Source: Desulfobacteraceae bacterium UBA2245
GTDB taxonomy: Bacteria > Desulfobacterota > Desulfobacteria > Desulfobacterales > UBA2245
Direction of reading: 5' to 3'
Length of the DNA stretch: 64,000 nucleotides
Assembly: GCA_002347265.1 (NCBI GenBank)
Contig: DDYB01000003.1
Coordinates: 102,293 to 166,292, forward strand
In this document: positions 44,592-53,223 of the stretch, piece by piece
Layout of the letters: the number at the start of each line of letters is the position of its first letter
How positions within the stretch are numbered: the stretch's first letter is position 1
Made by a program: the position numbers and the translations under genes
Notes under the pieces: model-generated
Database searches by the model: none
Seen by the model: only the letters and a program-made list of their open reading frames with translations
What the model was told of the DNA's origin: nothing

Positions 44592-44874
44592 CGTTTTCTC
44601 CCTTCAGTACGGTCCGAACTTTGAATTCGCCTCCGGTGGCAACGACATGAATCCTCTGTCAACAGCCAATGCCTCGCAGCAGCTGACGGCAGTTTTCTTG
44701 ACTATATTGAAAATGCCGTTCAGGGTCAAACATTGCCGGCCGGGAAAACTAGGTTTATATTTTCCGTTGCAAAGCCGGCAACGGCATGGTTTTACAATCA
44801 GAGTGAAACCCGTGCGCGGCATGCCGGTGCGGCGCCAAATTATGAATGATGATCACAGGACAGGGTCATATTCC

Positions 44875-46059
44875 ATGCGGAAAGTGATATTTCTGGTCGA
44901 CATGAATGCCTTTTTTATCAGTTGCGAAATGACGAGAAATCATTTTCTTGCCGGAAGACCGGCCGCGGTTGCGGGGGACCCGAAGAAGCGCACCGGCATC
45001 ATACTGGCGGCAAACTATGAGGCAAGGTCATACGGGGTCAAAACCTCCATGGTGATTCATGAGGTTTTGAAGCTGTGCCCTCAAATAGTCCTGGTTCCGC
45101 CGGATCACCGCTTCTATGAAGAGAAATCTCAGGAGGTGATGGGCCTGCTGTCGCGTTACACGCCGGTTCTGGAACAAAACAGCATCGATGAGGCCTGGCT
45201 GGACATGACGGGATGCGAGGGGCTTTTCGGTAAGCCCGCGGAGGCCGCAAAACGCATCATGGATGAAATTCGAAACCGTCTCGGTCTCTGGTGCTCGATC
45301 GGAATTGCCGAAAACAAGTTCCTGGCAAAAATGGCATCGGAAATGAAGAAGCCCCTTGGCATCACCGAACTGTGGAAACGCGATATTCCAATCAAACTCT
45401 GGCCCCTTCCGGTAAAAGAGATGTACGGCATCGGCGGCAAAACCGCTGAGAAACTCAACCGCATGGGAATACGGACGATCGGAGAACTTGCCGGGTTCGA
45501 TATCAACCGTATTGTCAAAACGCTCGGGAAAAGCGGAAACGAGATCCATCAGCGCGCAAACGGAATGGACCCCTCCCCTGTTCTGGCTCACATGCCGGAC
45601 GACATCAAGTCGATCGGACGCCTAAAAACGCTGCCGGAAGACATATCCGATATCGAGAAGGCAAGGACGGTTCTCATGGAGCTTGCCGATGATGTCGGCA
45701 TGAGGGCGAGACGGCTCGGCAAGAAAGGCCGCACGGTGCACATCACCCTGAAATATTCCGATTTTCAGGTGATTACAAGGCAGGCAACCATCCCGGAGAC
45801 CTGCACCACGCGGGAAATATTTCAGGCCGGCTGCGGTCTGCTGGAGCGGAACTGGAACCGGTCCCATTCGGTCAGATTGATCGGAATCAGCCTCTCGGGA
45901 TTTTGTGAAGGCCCCTCTCCTGAGCAGCTGTCGCTTTTTGATTCCATGGAAGAAACGGCAAAGAACGATAAGAACGAACGAATCGAAAAGGCCATGGACA
46001 AAATCAGAGACAAACACGGCGTTGAAATCATCACCTATGCCGCATTGATTAAAAAATAG
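44875..46059 (+). CDS. dinB: DNA polymerase IV (Y family)
   Basis: This 394-residue Y-family polymerase starts VIFLVDMNAFFISCE (catalytic Asp). It has the second acid motif NSIDEAWLDMTG, SIGIAENKFLAKMAS, the thumb hairpin MYGIGGKTAEKLNRMGI and the little-finger C-terminal domain. The last residues include QLSLFD, which can be a clamp-binding motif. It bypasses damage with low fidelity. ATG 44875 has an ACAGGG site; a longer frame to 44842 or 44647 has no family similarity upstream. Transcribed after a 283-base gap. Confidence 0.9.
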   Translation: MRKVIFLVDMNAFFISCEMTRNHFLAGRPAAVAGDPKKRTGIILAANYEARSYGVKTSMVIHEVLKLCPQIVLVPPDHRFYEEKSQEVMGLLSRYTPVLEQNSIDEAWLDMTGCEGLFGKPAEAAKRIMDEIRNRLGLWCSIGIAENKFLAKMASEMKKPLGITELWKRDIPIKLWPLPVKEMYGIGGKTAEKLNRMGIRTIGELAGFDINRIVKTLGKSGNEIHQRANGMDPSPVLAHMPDDIKSIGRLKTLPEDISDIEKARTVLMELADDVGMRARRLGKKGRTVHITLKYSDFQVITRQATIPETCTTREIFQAGCGLLERNWNRSHSVRLIGISLSGFCEGPSPEQLSLFDSMEETAKNDKNERIEKAMDKIRDKHGVEIITYAALIKK

Positions 46060-46100
46060 GCAGCAGGCATTTTCACATGCCAATTTCTTTGAAGAGAGCC

Positions 46101-46131
46101 GGGGCCGCAGGGCGGCCTCAGGCGCACTTTT
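46101..46131. terminator. Probable terminator between dinB and a small minus-strand gene
   Basis: GGGGCCGC (46101-46108) and GCGGCCTC (46112-46119) form an 8-pair stem with one G-T pair and a three-base loop, and a TTTTT run follows at about 46128. The converging genes end at 46059 and 46143. Confidence 0.55.
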
Positions 46132-46142
46132 TCAACAGTCTG

Positions 46143-46421
46143 CTAAAGATATCCGTAAGGCAGAAGCCTGCAGGCCTCCTGAAGCGCCTTGTAAGACAAC
46201 TCCTTTAAAGGGACCGGTCGGGCCAGGAAGGTCGTTTGAATATCGAACCGGCCCAACACCGCGGCAAACATCTCATAGCACTCGTAATCCTTCATGGGAT
46301 AGGTGGCGCGAACGACAGGCTCTTCCCCTTCTGCGCAATAGAACTGTTTGTACTCGTACTCATCCTCTATGAATCCGATAAAAGCCCGGGGGCCTTCCTG
46401 CTCGATTTTCAACAGCCTCAT
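46143..46421 (-). CDS. Hypothetical 92-residue protein
   Basis: From ATG 46421 (AAAGAGGCGAG site) it encodes an acidic and aromatic-rich protein: RLLKIEQEGPRAFIGFIEDEYEYKQFYCAEGEEPVV, then YPMKDYECYEMFAAVLGRFD and a tail ACRLLPYGYL. A single compact domain is likely. No family was recognised. It lies downstream of the RhuM remnant on the same strand, so it may be an old member of that island or unrelated. Confidence 0.45.
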   Translation of the reverse strand: MRLLKIEQEGPRAFIGFIEDEYEYKQFYCAEGEEPVVRATYPMKDYECYEMFAAVLGRFDIQTTFLARPVPLKELSYKALQEACRLLPYGYL

Positions 46422-46462
46422 TCTCGCCTCTTTCAATTCCGGGTCTGGTTCGTTGCCCGTTA

Positions 46463-47016
46463 TTATTTATTTCTGTTTAAAATGCTGATTATCAGCCGTT
46501 TGACGGTTTCCATTTCATCGCTTTTGCTCACGGCGATGAACAAGGTCAGACTGGCCAGCGCTTCATTGCTGATGGCCATGCCCTCTCCGGCAGGGCGCAG
46601 ACGGTTGTTTCGTTGCAGGAAAAGCAGGAAACACGCGGCGGCAATGCGCTTGTTGCCATCAACAAAGGCGCGGCATAGCCCTGCACCAGATAGTCTTTCA
46701 ACCGCTGGGTAGCCCACTGGCGAAACTGGGTGCCGCGTTTGGATTTTACACGGTAGCCGACGGAGATGATGACATCGAGGTTGTAAAAGGCTACAGGTTT
46801 ATCTGAATTTGCAATATGCATTTTTTGCATATTGCTTTTTTGTTCAAGTTCACCTTCTTTAAATACATTATTTATATGCCGGGATATGACAGATTGGTCA
46901 CGCTGAAATAACATAGTTAATTGATCTTGACTCAGCCACACCGTTTCCTGATCAAATCGCACTTCAACGGCTGTTTCGTTATCCTTGGTGGTATAAATTT
47001 CGATCTGGTTTTTCAT
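46463..47016 (-). pseudogene. Internally deleted RhuM/Fic-type gene
   Basis: The N-terminal half, from ATG 47016 (ending near 46690), encodes the RhuM-type domain: VRFDQETVWLSQDQLTMLF, SVISRHINNVFKEGEL, FYNLDVIISVGYRVKS, TQFRQWATQRLKDYLVQGY. It then shifts frame and reads into noise. In another frame from about 46680 to 46463 the typical end appears: FVDGNKRIAAACFLLFLQRN with ALVxLTLFIA-like helices, as in the Fic/DOC-like C-terminus of full RhuM proteins (about 330 residues). About 150-170 residues in between, including the linker and most of the Fic helices, are missing. A deletion plus frameshift is the simplest reading. Confidence 0.75.
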
Positions 47017-47174
47017 CTACCGCTTATCCCTCTTGATCCGCTTCAACAGCTTTTCCGCAGAACTCATGTGTCGGATAATGTACCGCAGACGGAAGCGGTA
47101 TGTAAAGAACGACAATAAATTTAATGCCCTCAGGTCCGCTAAAAAAACAGAAACGCGTGAATGCCCAGGCGCAC

Positions 47175-47580
47175 TCATGGTACTTTTTGAGGATCAGAAA
47201 TACGATTCGGATTGTACCATATTTTCTTAAAACTCGTTTTTGGCATCCAAAAGTTCGATTTAAGCCTGATTTCGTGGGTCATTTTGAGCGGTACAGATAG
47301 GAAGTTGTTGTTTAGGGGATTATCGAAATCCAGCACCCGCAGGCGTTCCTTCACCCGCTCACCCTTGCCGTTGCGAAAGGTGACCGGCACCCCGTCCTTG
47401 ATCAGTTCGTACTTCTCGCGGTTGGTGGCGCCATGGCCCGCGAGGCGGAAACCGCGACAATTTGACGGACGGCGTCGTCATACGCCGTGGCCGGAAGCTC
47501 GGGATTCAACTCCTCGATCTTCGTCCGCGGAGTGCGGTGGTCTGCTGGACGACGGAGTCTTCGGTGTAGAGCTTCATCAT
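47175..47580 (-). pseudogene. Frameshifted N-terminal remnant of a type I restriction HsdR
   Basis: Translation would begin at ATG 47580 or 47577, overlapping the stop of the previous gene. The first reading, MKLYTEDSVVQQTTALR, runs to a stop after a frameshift. A second frame gives RTKIEELNPELPATAYDDAVRQIV, and a third gives NREKYELIKDGVPVTFRNGKGERVKER with LRVLDFDNPLNNNFLSV. These three pieces are in order the opening of HsdR ('L..LNP.LP...(D/E)(D/E)A', then '...L..GVPV.(Y/F)' and 'DFDNP.NN.FL.V'). The remainder of HsdR (several hundred residues) is absent. At least two frameshifts and a truncation make it a pseudogene. Confidence 0.75.
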
Positions 47581-48230
47581 TGCTCCTGATTTCTTCGCTT
47601 TGCAGTGCGTACACGGTACAGGCGCTCCGTGAAGCCGCCCTTGGTTTCAAAATCGGCTGCCAGGCGATCGACCTGGCGGTCGAGAAAATAGCAGGCAATA
47701 TTCAGCAGCGAGAGTGCGCCGTTGGCGGCAAGGCAAGCGGGGGGCAAGGACGGACACGGACCTTCACTGTCCGGCACGGCCAAAGCATGGTTCTGGCTGT
47801 CCGTGTCAGGCTGTGTCTGTCCTTGGCTGTCCGTGCTTTTTCTCCTCTCTTCCTCGACCCACGCCGCAAACGCTTCAAGCGATTGCGGCTTCTTTTTCTT
47901 GAAGCGCATCAGTGCGGGGTGATTTGGTTCCAACTTCGCAAACCCCCGCTGGCGCAGGAAATCCTCGTAGTCGAGCTTCAACTCCTCCAAACTGGCGCGG
48001 GCCACCTGCGTAAGCTTAAGTTCGGTCTTCTTTGAGGTGGCCGACGCCTGAGAACCTTCGGCGATATTCTGCACGCCCGACCGCGCCGCCTGCACCATCT
48101 GGTCCCGGGTGCGGCTGTATTTGTCGATATAGCGGTCGCAAAACCTCACCGTCACATCATAAACCAGTTGCGCCACCTGAAAGCTTTTCAGTTTGCGATA
48201 GCCGCCGTGTTTGGGGATCAGGTCAGACAT
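47577..48230 (-). CDS. Four-helix-bundle suffix domain protein (type I R-M associated)
   Basis: This protein of about 217 residues from ATG 48230 has the opening LIPKHGGYRKLKSFQVAQLVYDVTVRFCDRY and SRTRDQMVQAARSGVQNIAEGSQAS, the core of a four-helix-bundle (S23-like) domain often encoded inside or beside type I restriction loci. Near the C-terminus ALSLLNIACYFLDRQVDRLAADF is the 'suffix' part. A low-complexity, charged linker (TDSQGQTQPDTDSQN) precedes it. The frame looks intact, unlike its neighbours. Its stop codon overlaps the hsdR start, typical for such loci. Role unknown. Confidence 0.7.
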   Translation of the reverse strand: MSDLIPKHGGYRKLKSFQVAQLVYDVTVRFCDRYIDKYSRTRDQMVQAARSGVQNIAEGSQASATSKKTELKLTQVARASLEELKLDYEDFLRQRGFAKLEPNHPALMRFKKKKPQSLEAFAAWVEEERRKSTDSQGQTQPDTDSQNHALAVPDSEGPCPSLPPACLAANGALSLLNIACYFLDRQVDRLAADFETKGGFTERLYRVRTAKRRNQEQ

Positions 48231-48354
48231 GCCCATTCCCTGTCTTAATCTGTTCACATAATCCACACTGTCCACCAAATTCAAAGGCCGCCTCGAACCG
48301 GTGGACGGTGTCTTCGCCGAGGGTAATTTGTGAGAGCAGGCAGTGGAGAGTCAT
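48223..48354 (-). pseudogene. Short fragment resembling the start of an AlbA_2-domain protein
   Basis: This 43-codon frame starts with LLSQITLGEDTVHRFE, close to the LL.(Q/R)I.LGED...QFK opening of AlbA_2 (RecG-like C-terminal family) proteins, which often sit in phage-defence loci. It runs out after about 25 residues into unrelated sequence. Its stop overlaps the start of the four-helix-bundle gene by eight bases. It is too short to be sure. Confidence 0.3.
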
Positions 48355-48776
48355 GCTTTGCCTCCCTGGGCCGAGAAACATGGTTGTAGTTTATTTTGTG
48401 TTTCGGACCAAGCGATTATATTGAAATTTCATCAGATGTATCCCGCGAATACGCATTTTAATGTCTTATTCCTGCGTTTTCAGGGTCAAAAACGGCTTGA
48501 TGAATATCTTGTGGTGCTATGATAGTGCAAAGATTTTTATAGCCCATAATTTTCTTACGTCAAGGAAAAGATTTTTTGGAGGGATGAGGGCTGAAACCTG
48601 AGACCTGAGGATTGAAGGCTGAGAGATGAAACCTGAGACCTGAAACTTTGAGCTTTCAGCTTTGAGCTTCACAACGCCGCTTCCGGGTAGATGCAAATTC
48701 AAATCTATGGTAGAAAAACTATTGCATCGGAAAGCCGCGCAAGGGAGATGCGGCGCTTGAAGGAAAGGAGCTGCGA
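48355..48776. other. Intergenic region with degenerate short repeats
   Basis: The first 170 bases show no gene. From 48581 to 48670 there are short direct repeats (listed separately). The ribosome site of yjbQ lies at 48767-48772. No RNA structure was seen. Confidence 0.5.
48581..48670. repeat. Degenerate tandem words (TGAAACCTGAGACCTGA and CTTTGAGCTT)
   Basis: TGAAACCTGAGACCTGA occurs at 48592-48608 and again at 48627-48643, 35 bases apart. CTTTGAGCTT occurs at 48646-48655 and 48660-48669. Similar 'ctgagacctgaaacctg'-type repeats occur between genes in many deltaproteobacterial genomes. They are too irregular and short for a CRISPR. Confidence 0.7.
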
Positions 48777-49187
48777 ATGCGGAAAATCATCACCGTAACC
48801 ACCCGCGAACGGGAAACGCTGGTGGATATCACCGAACAGGTCAGGCAGGTTGTCGGCGCCAGCGGGATTCGCGACGGCATCGTGTCGGTTTATGTACAGG
48901 GCGCCACGGCCGCGCTGATGATTCAGGAAAACTGGGATGAGAGCGTGCAGACCGATGTGGTGAATCTGCTGAGAAAGCTCATACCTCGAGGGATCTGGCT
49001 GCATGACCAGCAGGACGGGAACGGCGACGCACATCTGAAAGCCGGTCTGGTGGGGCCGTCGGAAGCCATTCCGATCATCGACGGGAAACTGGGGCTGTCC
49101 ACCTGGCAGAATATATTTCTCTGCGAATTCGACGGACCGCGCTCGGAACGTCATGTGGTTTGCACGGTGATTCAGGCAGCTCCCTGA
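48777..49187 (+). CDS. YjbQ-family (UPF0047) protein, secondary thiamine-phosphate synthase type
   Basis: This 136-residue protein has the full UPF0047 signature: IVSVYVQGATAALMIQENWD near 40-59 and the conserved metal site HDQQDGNGDAHLKAGLVGPS near 80-99, then LGLSTWQNIFLCEFDGPR. E. coli YjbQ can form thiamine phosphate weakly; the main role is unknown. AAAGGAGC lies just before ATG 48777. Confidence 0.9.
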   Translation: MRKIITVTTRERETLVDITEQVRQVVGASGIRDGIVSVYVQGATAALMIQENWDESVQTDVVNLLRKLIPRGIWLHDQQDGNGDAHLKAGLVGPSEAIPIIDGKLGLSTWQNIFLCEFDGPRSERHVVCTVIQAAP

Positions 49188-49221
49188 TCCGCTGCGCGCG
49201 TTTCCAGGCGCCTTTTATCCG

Positions 49222-49947
49222 TCAGGGCTTTCCGACCGCAATGATGTAAAGCGGAGATTCTTCCGAATCCAGCTTCAAAATATCGGCCGCCTCCCTGTCT
49301 GAGAATGCGCCGATCACCACCGCCCCGAGGTCCAGGGCTGTGGCCTGAAGGCATATGTTCTGCGCGACATGACCGGCTTCCATCAGCATGTAGCGGATGC
49401 CCCGGTTGCCGTATTTTGCCGTGATTCTGCGGCCGACCCCGGTAATCATGAACGCCGCCGGAGCCTGGCGAACCGGTGCCTGACCGAGCGCGGCCCTGCA
49501 AAGATCGTCTCTTCGATCCCTTTCATCGAGGCGATCGAGCTGATGGCCCTGGCTGTTGTAACGATAAAGGCCCGCGGACACTCCTTCCACGTTTCCGGCA
49601 AACACATAGACTTCAAGAGGATACAGCGCGCCGGCCGACGGGGCGGTTCGAAGGCCCATTGAATTCGTGATCCCCTGGGCCGCCCAGAGCAGTTGGGAAA
49701 CCGAGGCCAGGGACAGGGGGTGGTTCTGAAAGCTTCTCACCGACCTGCGCATGAACAGGGCAAACTCAAGCGACATTCTTCCGTCGGTCTGCGGCGCGGG
49801 CAATTCAATCCGATCGGACTTTGGCGCGTGTTGCACGGCATCGCCCTCCTGTAAAAACATTGATCCGGTCATTCCCAGACAGACACAGAACCATAAGGCG
49901 TGCGCTTTCAAAAATCGCGGCATATGCATTCCGAACATGGCCTGCAT
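49222..49947 (-). CDS. Exported SagB/ThcOx-type nitroreductase-family oxidoreductase
   Basis: This 241-residue protein begins with a signal-like hydrophobic stretch (AHALWFCVCLGMTGSMFLQ), then the nitroreductase fold: RRSVRSFQNHPLSLASVSQLLWAAQGIT, PSAGALYPLEVYVFAG and AGHVAQNICLQATALDLGAVVIGAF. Its FMN-binding arginines and GALYPLE motif match the SagB/ThcOx group, many of which oxidise azoline rings in peptides, while exported ones have unknown roles. No cyclodehydratase or peptide is nearby, so it is probably a stand-alone enzyme. Confidence 0.75.
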   Translation of the reverse strand: MQAMFGMHMPRFLKAHALWFCVCLGMTGSMFLQEGDAVQHAPKSDRIELPAPQTDGRMSLEFALFMRRSVRSFQNHPLSLASVSQLLWAAQGITNSMGLRTAPSAGALYPLEVYVFAGNVEGVSAGLYRYNSQGHQLDRLDERDRRDDLCRAALGQAPVRQAPAAFMITGVGRRITAKYGNRGIRYMLMEAGHVAQNICLQATALDLGAVVIGAFSDREAADILKLDSEESPLYIIAVGKP

Positions 49948-49968
49948 TCCTCTGCGGACCGGAGAACC

Positions 49969-50676
49969 TCATCCGTTTGATAGAATCCCCTGCCCTTTTT
50001 TTGTCAATGCCAGACAGGCCATCATTCCGGCAAACCGGATCCGGCCTTGTTCAAACGCAGAGGATCGGGCCAGCGCTTCGAAGCTTTCGCAGGTGTAAAA
50101 GGGCTCTGCAAAGGCATGGATCCACAGAAGCGAGGCGGTCAGCCTTCCAAACTCGTGAATGACCTGTCGCTTCACCTGCGCCGGAGTATCGCTTACAATA
50201 TCGTACATCAGCGCATGCCCACCGGGCTTCAGAACGCGAAAGACCTCGTTCAGCCCCAAGACGGGATCTTTCCAGTGATGAATCGAACCGGTGCTGGTCA
50301 CCAGATCAAACGAATCGTCGGGAAAAGGCATGTGCGCCGCGTTTGCCTCGCAGACCCGGATGGCATGAACCAGCCCGGCTTTTGAGATATTTCTGTTTGC
50401 CAGGGACACCATGGCCGCAGAAAGGTCTATTCCGGTCAGGCGCAGGCCCGAACGTCTTTTGTGAAGCTCGATCAGCAGCCGTCCCGGACCGGTGCCAATA
50501 TCCAGAACCGATCCTTCAGCTTTGCAGAATTCAGAAATATCCCCGGCCATAATCTCGTAATAGCGTCGAAAATACCGGGTTTTGCCGGCAATGTCATACA
50601 ATGCCGCGGCGATGCCGGGAATTGCCTCGGGATGAAACTTTTGAATCAGTTTTCGAACCAGCGGAAACCGGCGCAT
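49969..50676 (-). CDS. Class I SAM-dependent methyltransferase (UbiE-like)
   Basis: This 235-residue protein has the SAM-binding motif VLDIGTGPGRLLIELHKR near 57-74, an acidic loop LTGIDLSAAMVSLA, motif II DSFDLVTSTGSIHHWKDP and LKPGGHALMYDI. This matches UbiE/MenG-like small-molecule methyltransferases. GAAAGGAAATT precedes the start. The next gene downstream converges on the SagB-type gene on the same strand. Substrate unknown. Confidence 0.85.
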   Translation of the reverse strand: MRRFPLVRKLIQKFHPEAIPGIAAALYDIAGKTRYFRRYYEIMAGDISEFCKAEGSVLDIGTGPGRLLIELHKRRSGLRLTGIDLSAAMVSLANRNISKAGLVHAIRVCEANAAHMPFPDDSFDLVTSTGSIHHWKDPVLGLNEVFRVLKPGGHALMYDIVSDTPAQVKRQVIHEFGRLTASLLWIHAFAEPFYTCESFEALARSSAFEQGRIRFAGMMACLALTKKGQGILSNG

Positions 50677-50685
50677 AATTTCCTT

Positions 50686-51402
50686 TCAACGGGCGGATGG
50701 CGCGAAACGGGTTTCGAGCCTCTGCAGAACCGCGTTCATCACCTGATTGATTGGATGGAACCGGCCGGGGTCGGAAAGAATTTCCGCCTTGCTTTGAACA
50801 TACCGGGAGCCGTCCAGTTCGTTTCCGCAGTTTTCGATCAGGGCTCTTGCCGCTTCCGGGGTTGTTTCCAGATGAAACTGAAATCCGAGAATCCGGTCTT
50901 CGACGATAAAGCCCTGATGGGCGCAGGCCTGACTGGATGCCAGCAGGGTTGCGGATTCGGGAATGTCGAACGTATCCCCGTGCCAGTGAAACGCCTCGAG
51001 CACCTGAGGAAAGACGCCCTGAAAGGCGCTCTGTTCAATTTGTTCCGAAAATCGAATCGGAAACCAGCCGATTTCGCGATGTTTGTTTCCGAAGACTCGG
51101 GCGCCCAGAACATCGGCGATCAGTTGGGCGCCCAGACAGATTCCCAGAACGATCTTGCCGGCTTTCATGGCCCTTTCGATGAACCGTTTTTCATCTTTGA
51201 GCCACGGAAGCTTTGATTCGTCATGTACCCCCATCGGTCCGCCCATGACGACGAGCCAGTCCAGATCGGTGAGCGCGGGAAGGTTCTGATTCAAATACAG
51301 CGGGGTCGAACTGATCCGGTGTCCGCCCTTGCGAAACCAGGGCTCCATGCTTCCGAGACCCTCGAACGGGACATGCTGCAGGTAATGGATTTTCAAGTTC
51401 AT
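50686..51402 (-). CDS. Class I glutamine amidotransferase (GATase1) domain protein
   Basis: This 238-residue protein has the nucleophile elbow VLGICLGAQLIADVLGA (Cys near 92), the glutamine-site HWHGDTFDIP and the catalytic His in GFQFHLETTPE. It resembles stand-alone GMP-synthase-like amidotransferases of unknown acceptor. Its end lies 10 bases before the methyltransferase start, so the pair is probably co-transcribed. Confidence 0.85.
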   Translation of the reverse strand: MNLKIHYLQHVPFEGLGSMEPWFRKGGHRISSTPLYLNQNLPALTDLDWLVVMGGPMGVHDESKLPWLKDEKRFIERAMKAGKIVLGICLGAQLIADVLGARVFGNKHREIGWFPIRFSEQIEQSAFQGVFPQVLEAFHWHGDTFDIPESATLLASSQACAHQGFIVEDRILGFQFHLETTPEAARALIENCGNELDGSRYVQSKAEILSDPGRFHPINQVMNAVLQRLETRFAPSAR

Positions 51403-51480
51403 ATCCTTCCGTTTGGATGGCGTCGCAATAAGCCCGATTTCTGCGTTGCGTTCCTCTTCATTGCGGCGTACGAGGGGTTC

Positions 51481-51699
51481 TCAGTCGATATCCCCCTCAT
51501 CGAATCGATAATACCGCCGGATCCCGAATTTTTCGAGGGTTTTTTCGATCATGCACCAGTGGGTAAAGGCCGACTGGATCAGATTGATACCGACAAGGGC
51601 GGCAAACAGCAGCCAGAACCGGCTGTGCGCTGCGGAAAGAATCACAAAAATCAGAACCAGGACTCCGGCGACAATTCGAACGTATTCTTCCATTCTCAT
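51481..51699 (-). CDS. YgaP-like (DUF2892) small membrane protein
   Basis: This 72-residue protein has two transmembrane helices (IVAGVLVLIFVILSAA and LLFAALVGINLIQSAF), then HWCMIEKTLEKFGIRRYYR. It fits the inner-membrane DUF2892 group found alone or fused to rhodanese (YgaP). An AAGGAGG site precedes the start. Confidence 0.75.
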   Translation of the reverse strand: MRMEEYVRIVAGVLVLIFVILSAAHSRFWLLFAALVGINLIQSAFTHWCMIEKTLEKFGIRRYYRFDEGDID

Positions 51700-52079
51700 A
51701 ATGCAGCCTCCTTGATCTGTTTGAATTCAATGCATCAGAAAATAAAAAAACCAGCGGTTACATTATTTTTACACCAAGATTTCTCCCAGTGCAAACACCG
51801 GGAATCAGCCCTGGTTCCGGCGAATCCGTTCCACTGAATTCGGAGCGAGGTTCTTAAAGTATTTAAAATATCAAAGCGTTATAAGGTTTTCCGGAACAGG
51901 TTTCTTGATTCACTTTCGAGACTGTGATAGCATTTAGCAGTTTTCAGGTTCGCGCAAACAAGGGCCTGCTGCATACAACCGTCAATTCTGATTCATTTTG
52001 CACCGTCGCCACCGACTTCGGGCTCGAAGGCAAACAGCGGCAATCATGATCTTCAGCATTTATACGGCGGTTTGATTTT
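51700..52079. other. Divergent intergenic region upstream of corA
   Basis: The 380 bases contain one plausible promoter (next entry), but no gene or conserved RNA was recognised. Confidence 0.4.
51905..51933 (+). promoter_or_regulatory. Weak sigma-70-like promoter upstream of corA
   Basis: TTGATT (51905-51910), a 17-base spacer, then TAGCAT (51928-51933), about 146 bases before corA. Both hexamers match the consensus at four of six positions. Confidence 0.3.
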
Positions 52080-53141
52080 ATGACAAAACTCATTGTAAAG
52101 ACCTCCAAAAAGGCCGGTCTGTCGCCGGGCAGCCTGGTTCACATCGGAGAAAAAAGGCTAGAAAAAATCCGCATCTCCCTGGCGGACTTCGATGAAAGCC
52201 ATCTGACCGAAATGCCGGTGGAATCTCCGGAGGCGATGCTGCCCTTTCTGCCCGAGCCCTCGGTGACCTGGATGAATATCTGCGGGGTTCACGACACAAG
52301 GATCATCGAGGATCTGGAAAAACAATTCCAGATTCATCCGCTGACCCTCGAGGATATCGTCAACACCGCCCAGCGGCCCAAGGTCGAAAGCTACGACCAT
52401 TACCTGTTCGTCGTGCTCAAAACCTTCCGCTACGATTCCCGGTCCAACGAGGTTGCTTCCGAGCAGATCAGCCTGATTCTCGGGGAAAACTATCTGATCA
52501 CATTCCAGGAAACCGCGTCGGATATTTTCGCCAATGTGGTGGACCGGCTCCGGAAAGGCACGCGTATCCGGAAACGGGGCGCGGATTACCTGACCTATGC
52601 CCTGATCGATGCGGTGGTGGACAGCTACTTTGCCGTGCTGGAAGCGCTGGGAGAAAAAATTGAAACCCTGGAGGAAGAACTGCTTGAATCGCCGGGTTCA
52701 GGCGTCATGGAGCAGATTCACAAACTGAAGCGGAACATGATCTTTCTTCGAAAGCAGATCTGGCCGATTCGGGAAATTCTCGGATTTCTGACCAAGGAAG
52801 ACTCGCACCTGATTCAGGATTCCACGGTTCTGTATTTTCGGGATGTTCATGATCATACCATTCAGCTCATCGACACCATCGAATCGTTCCGGGACATTCT
52901 GTCGGGAATGCTCGATGTTTACCTGTCCACGATCAGCAACAAGATGAACGAGGTGATGAAGGTGCTGACCATCATTGCCACGATTTTCATTCCCATCACC
53001 TTCTTCGCCGGGGTCTATGGAATGAACTTCAGGTTTATGCCCGAACTGGACTGGAAGTGGGGATACCCGGCATTCTGGCTTCTGGTGGCTCTGGTCACGT
53101 ATTTGTTGATCACCTATTTTCGAAAGAAAAACTGGCTCTAG
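52080..53141 (+). CDS. corA: CorA-type magnesium/cobalt transporter
   Basis: This 353-residue protein has a large N-terminal cytoplasmic domain with the funnel (e.g. WMNICGVHDTRIIEDLEKQFQIHPLTLEDI), long helices and two C-terminal transmembrane segments. The second follows the signature GVYGMNF (GMN at 314-316), which is the selectivity ring for Mg2+, then a short periplasmic MPEL loop as in CorA. It ends with a basic tail. It is far from gapN by 82 bases and likely in the same transcript. Confidence 0.92.
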   Translation: MTKLIVKTSKKAGLSPGSLVHIGEKRLEKIRISLADFDESHLTEMPVESPEAMLPFLPEPSVTWMNICGVHDTRIIEDLEKQFQIHPLTLEDIVNTAQRPKVESYDHYLFVVLKTFRYDSRSNEVASEQISLILGENYLITFQETASDIFANVVDRLRKGTRIRKRGADYLTYALIDAVVDSYFAVLEALGEKIETLEEELLESPGSGVMEQIHKLKRNMIFLRKQIWPIREILGFLTKEDSHLIQDSTVLYFRDVHDHTIQLIDTIESFRDILSGMLDVYLSTISNKMNEVMKVLTIIATIFIPITFFAGVYGMNFRFMPELDWKWGYPAFWLLVALVTYLLITYFRKKNWL

Positions 53142-53223
53142 CATTTGTGGAGAACCCCCATAACGACTTCATAGACCAGCTGTATGCCAGGGCGGTCAAG
53201 GGGTTCTGAAAGGAAAAACAGCC

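Noticed and set aside
47577..48284. Start of the four-helix-bundle gene at 48284
   Set aside because: Upstream residues lack family similarity and the first codon lacks a ribosome site; ATG 48230 fits the family start better.
48581..48670. Possible CRISPR array
   Set aside because: Only two copies of each word, unequal spacing and no conserved spacer length or cas gene.
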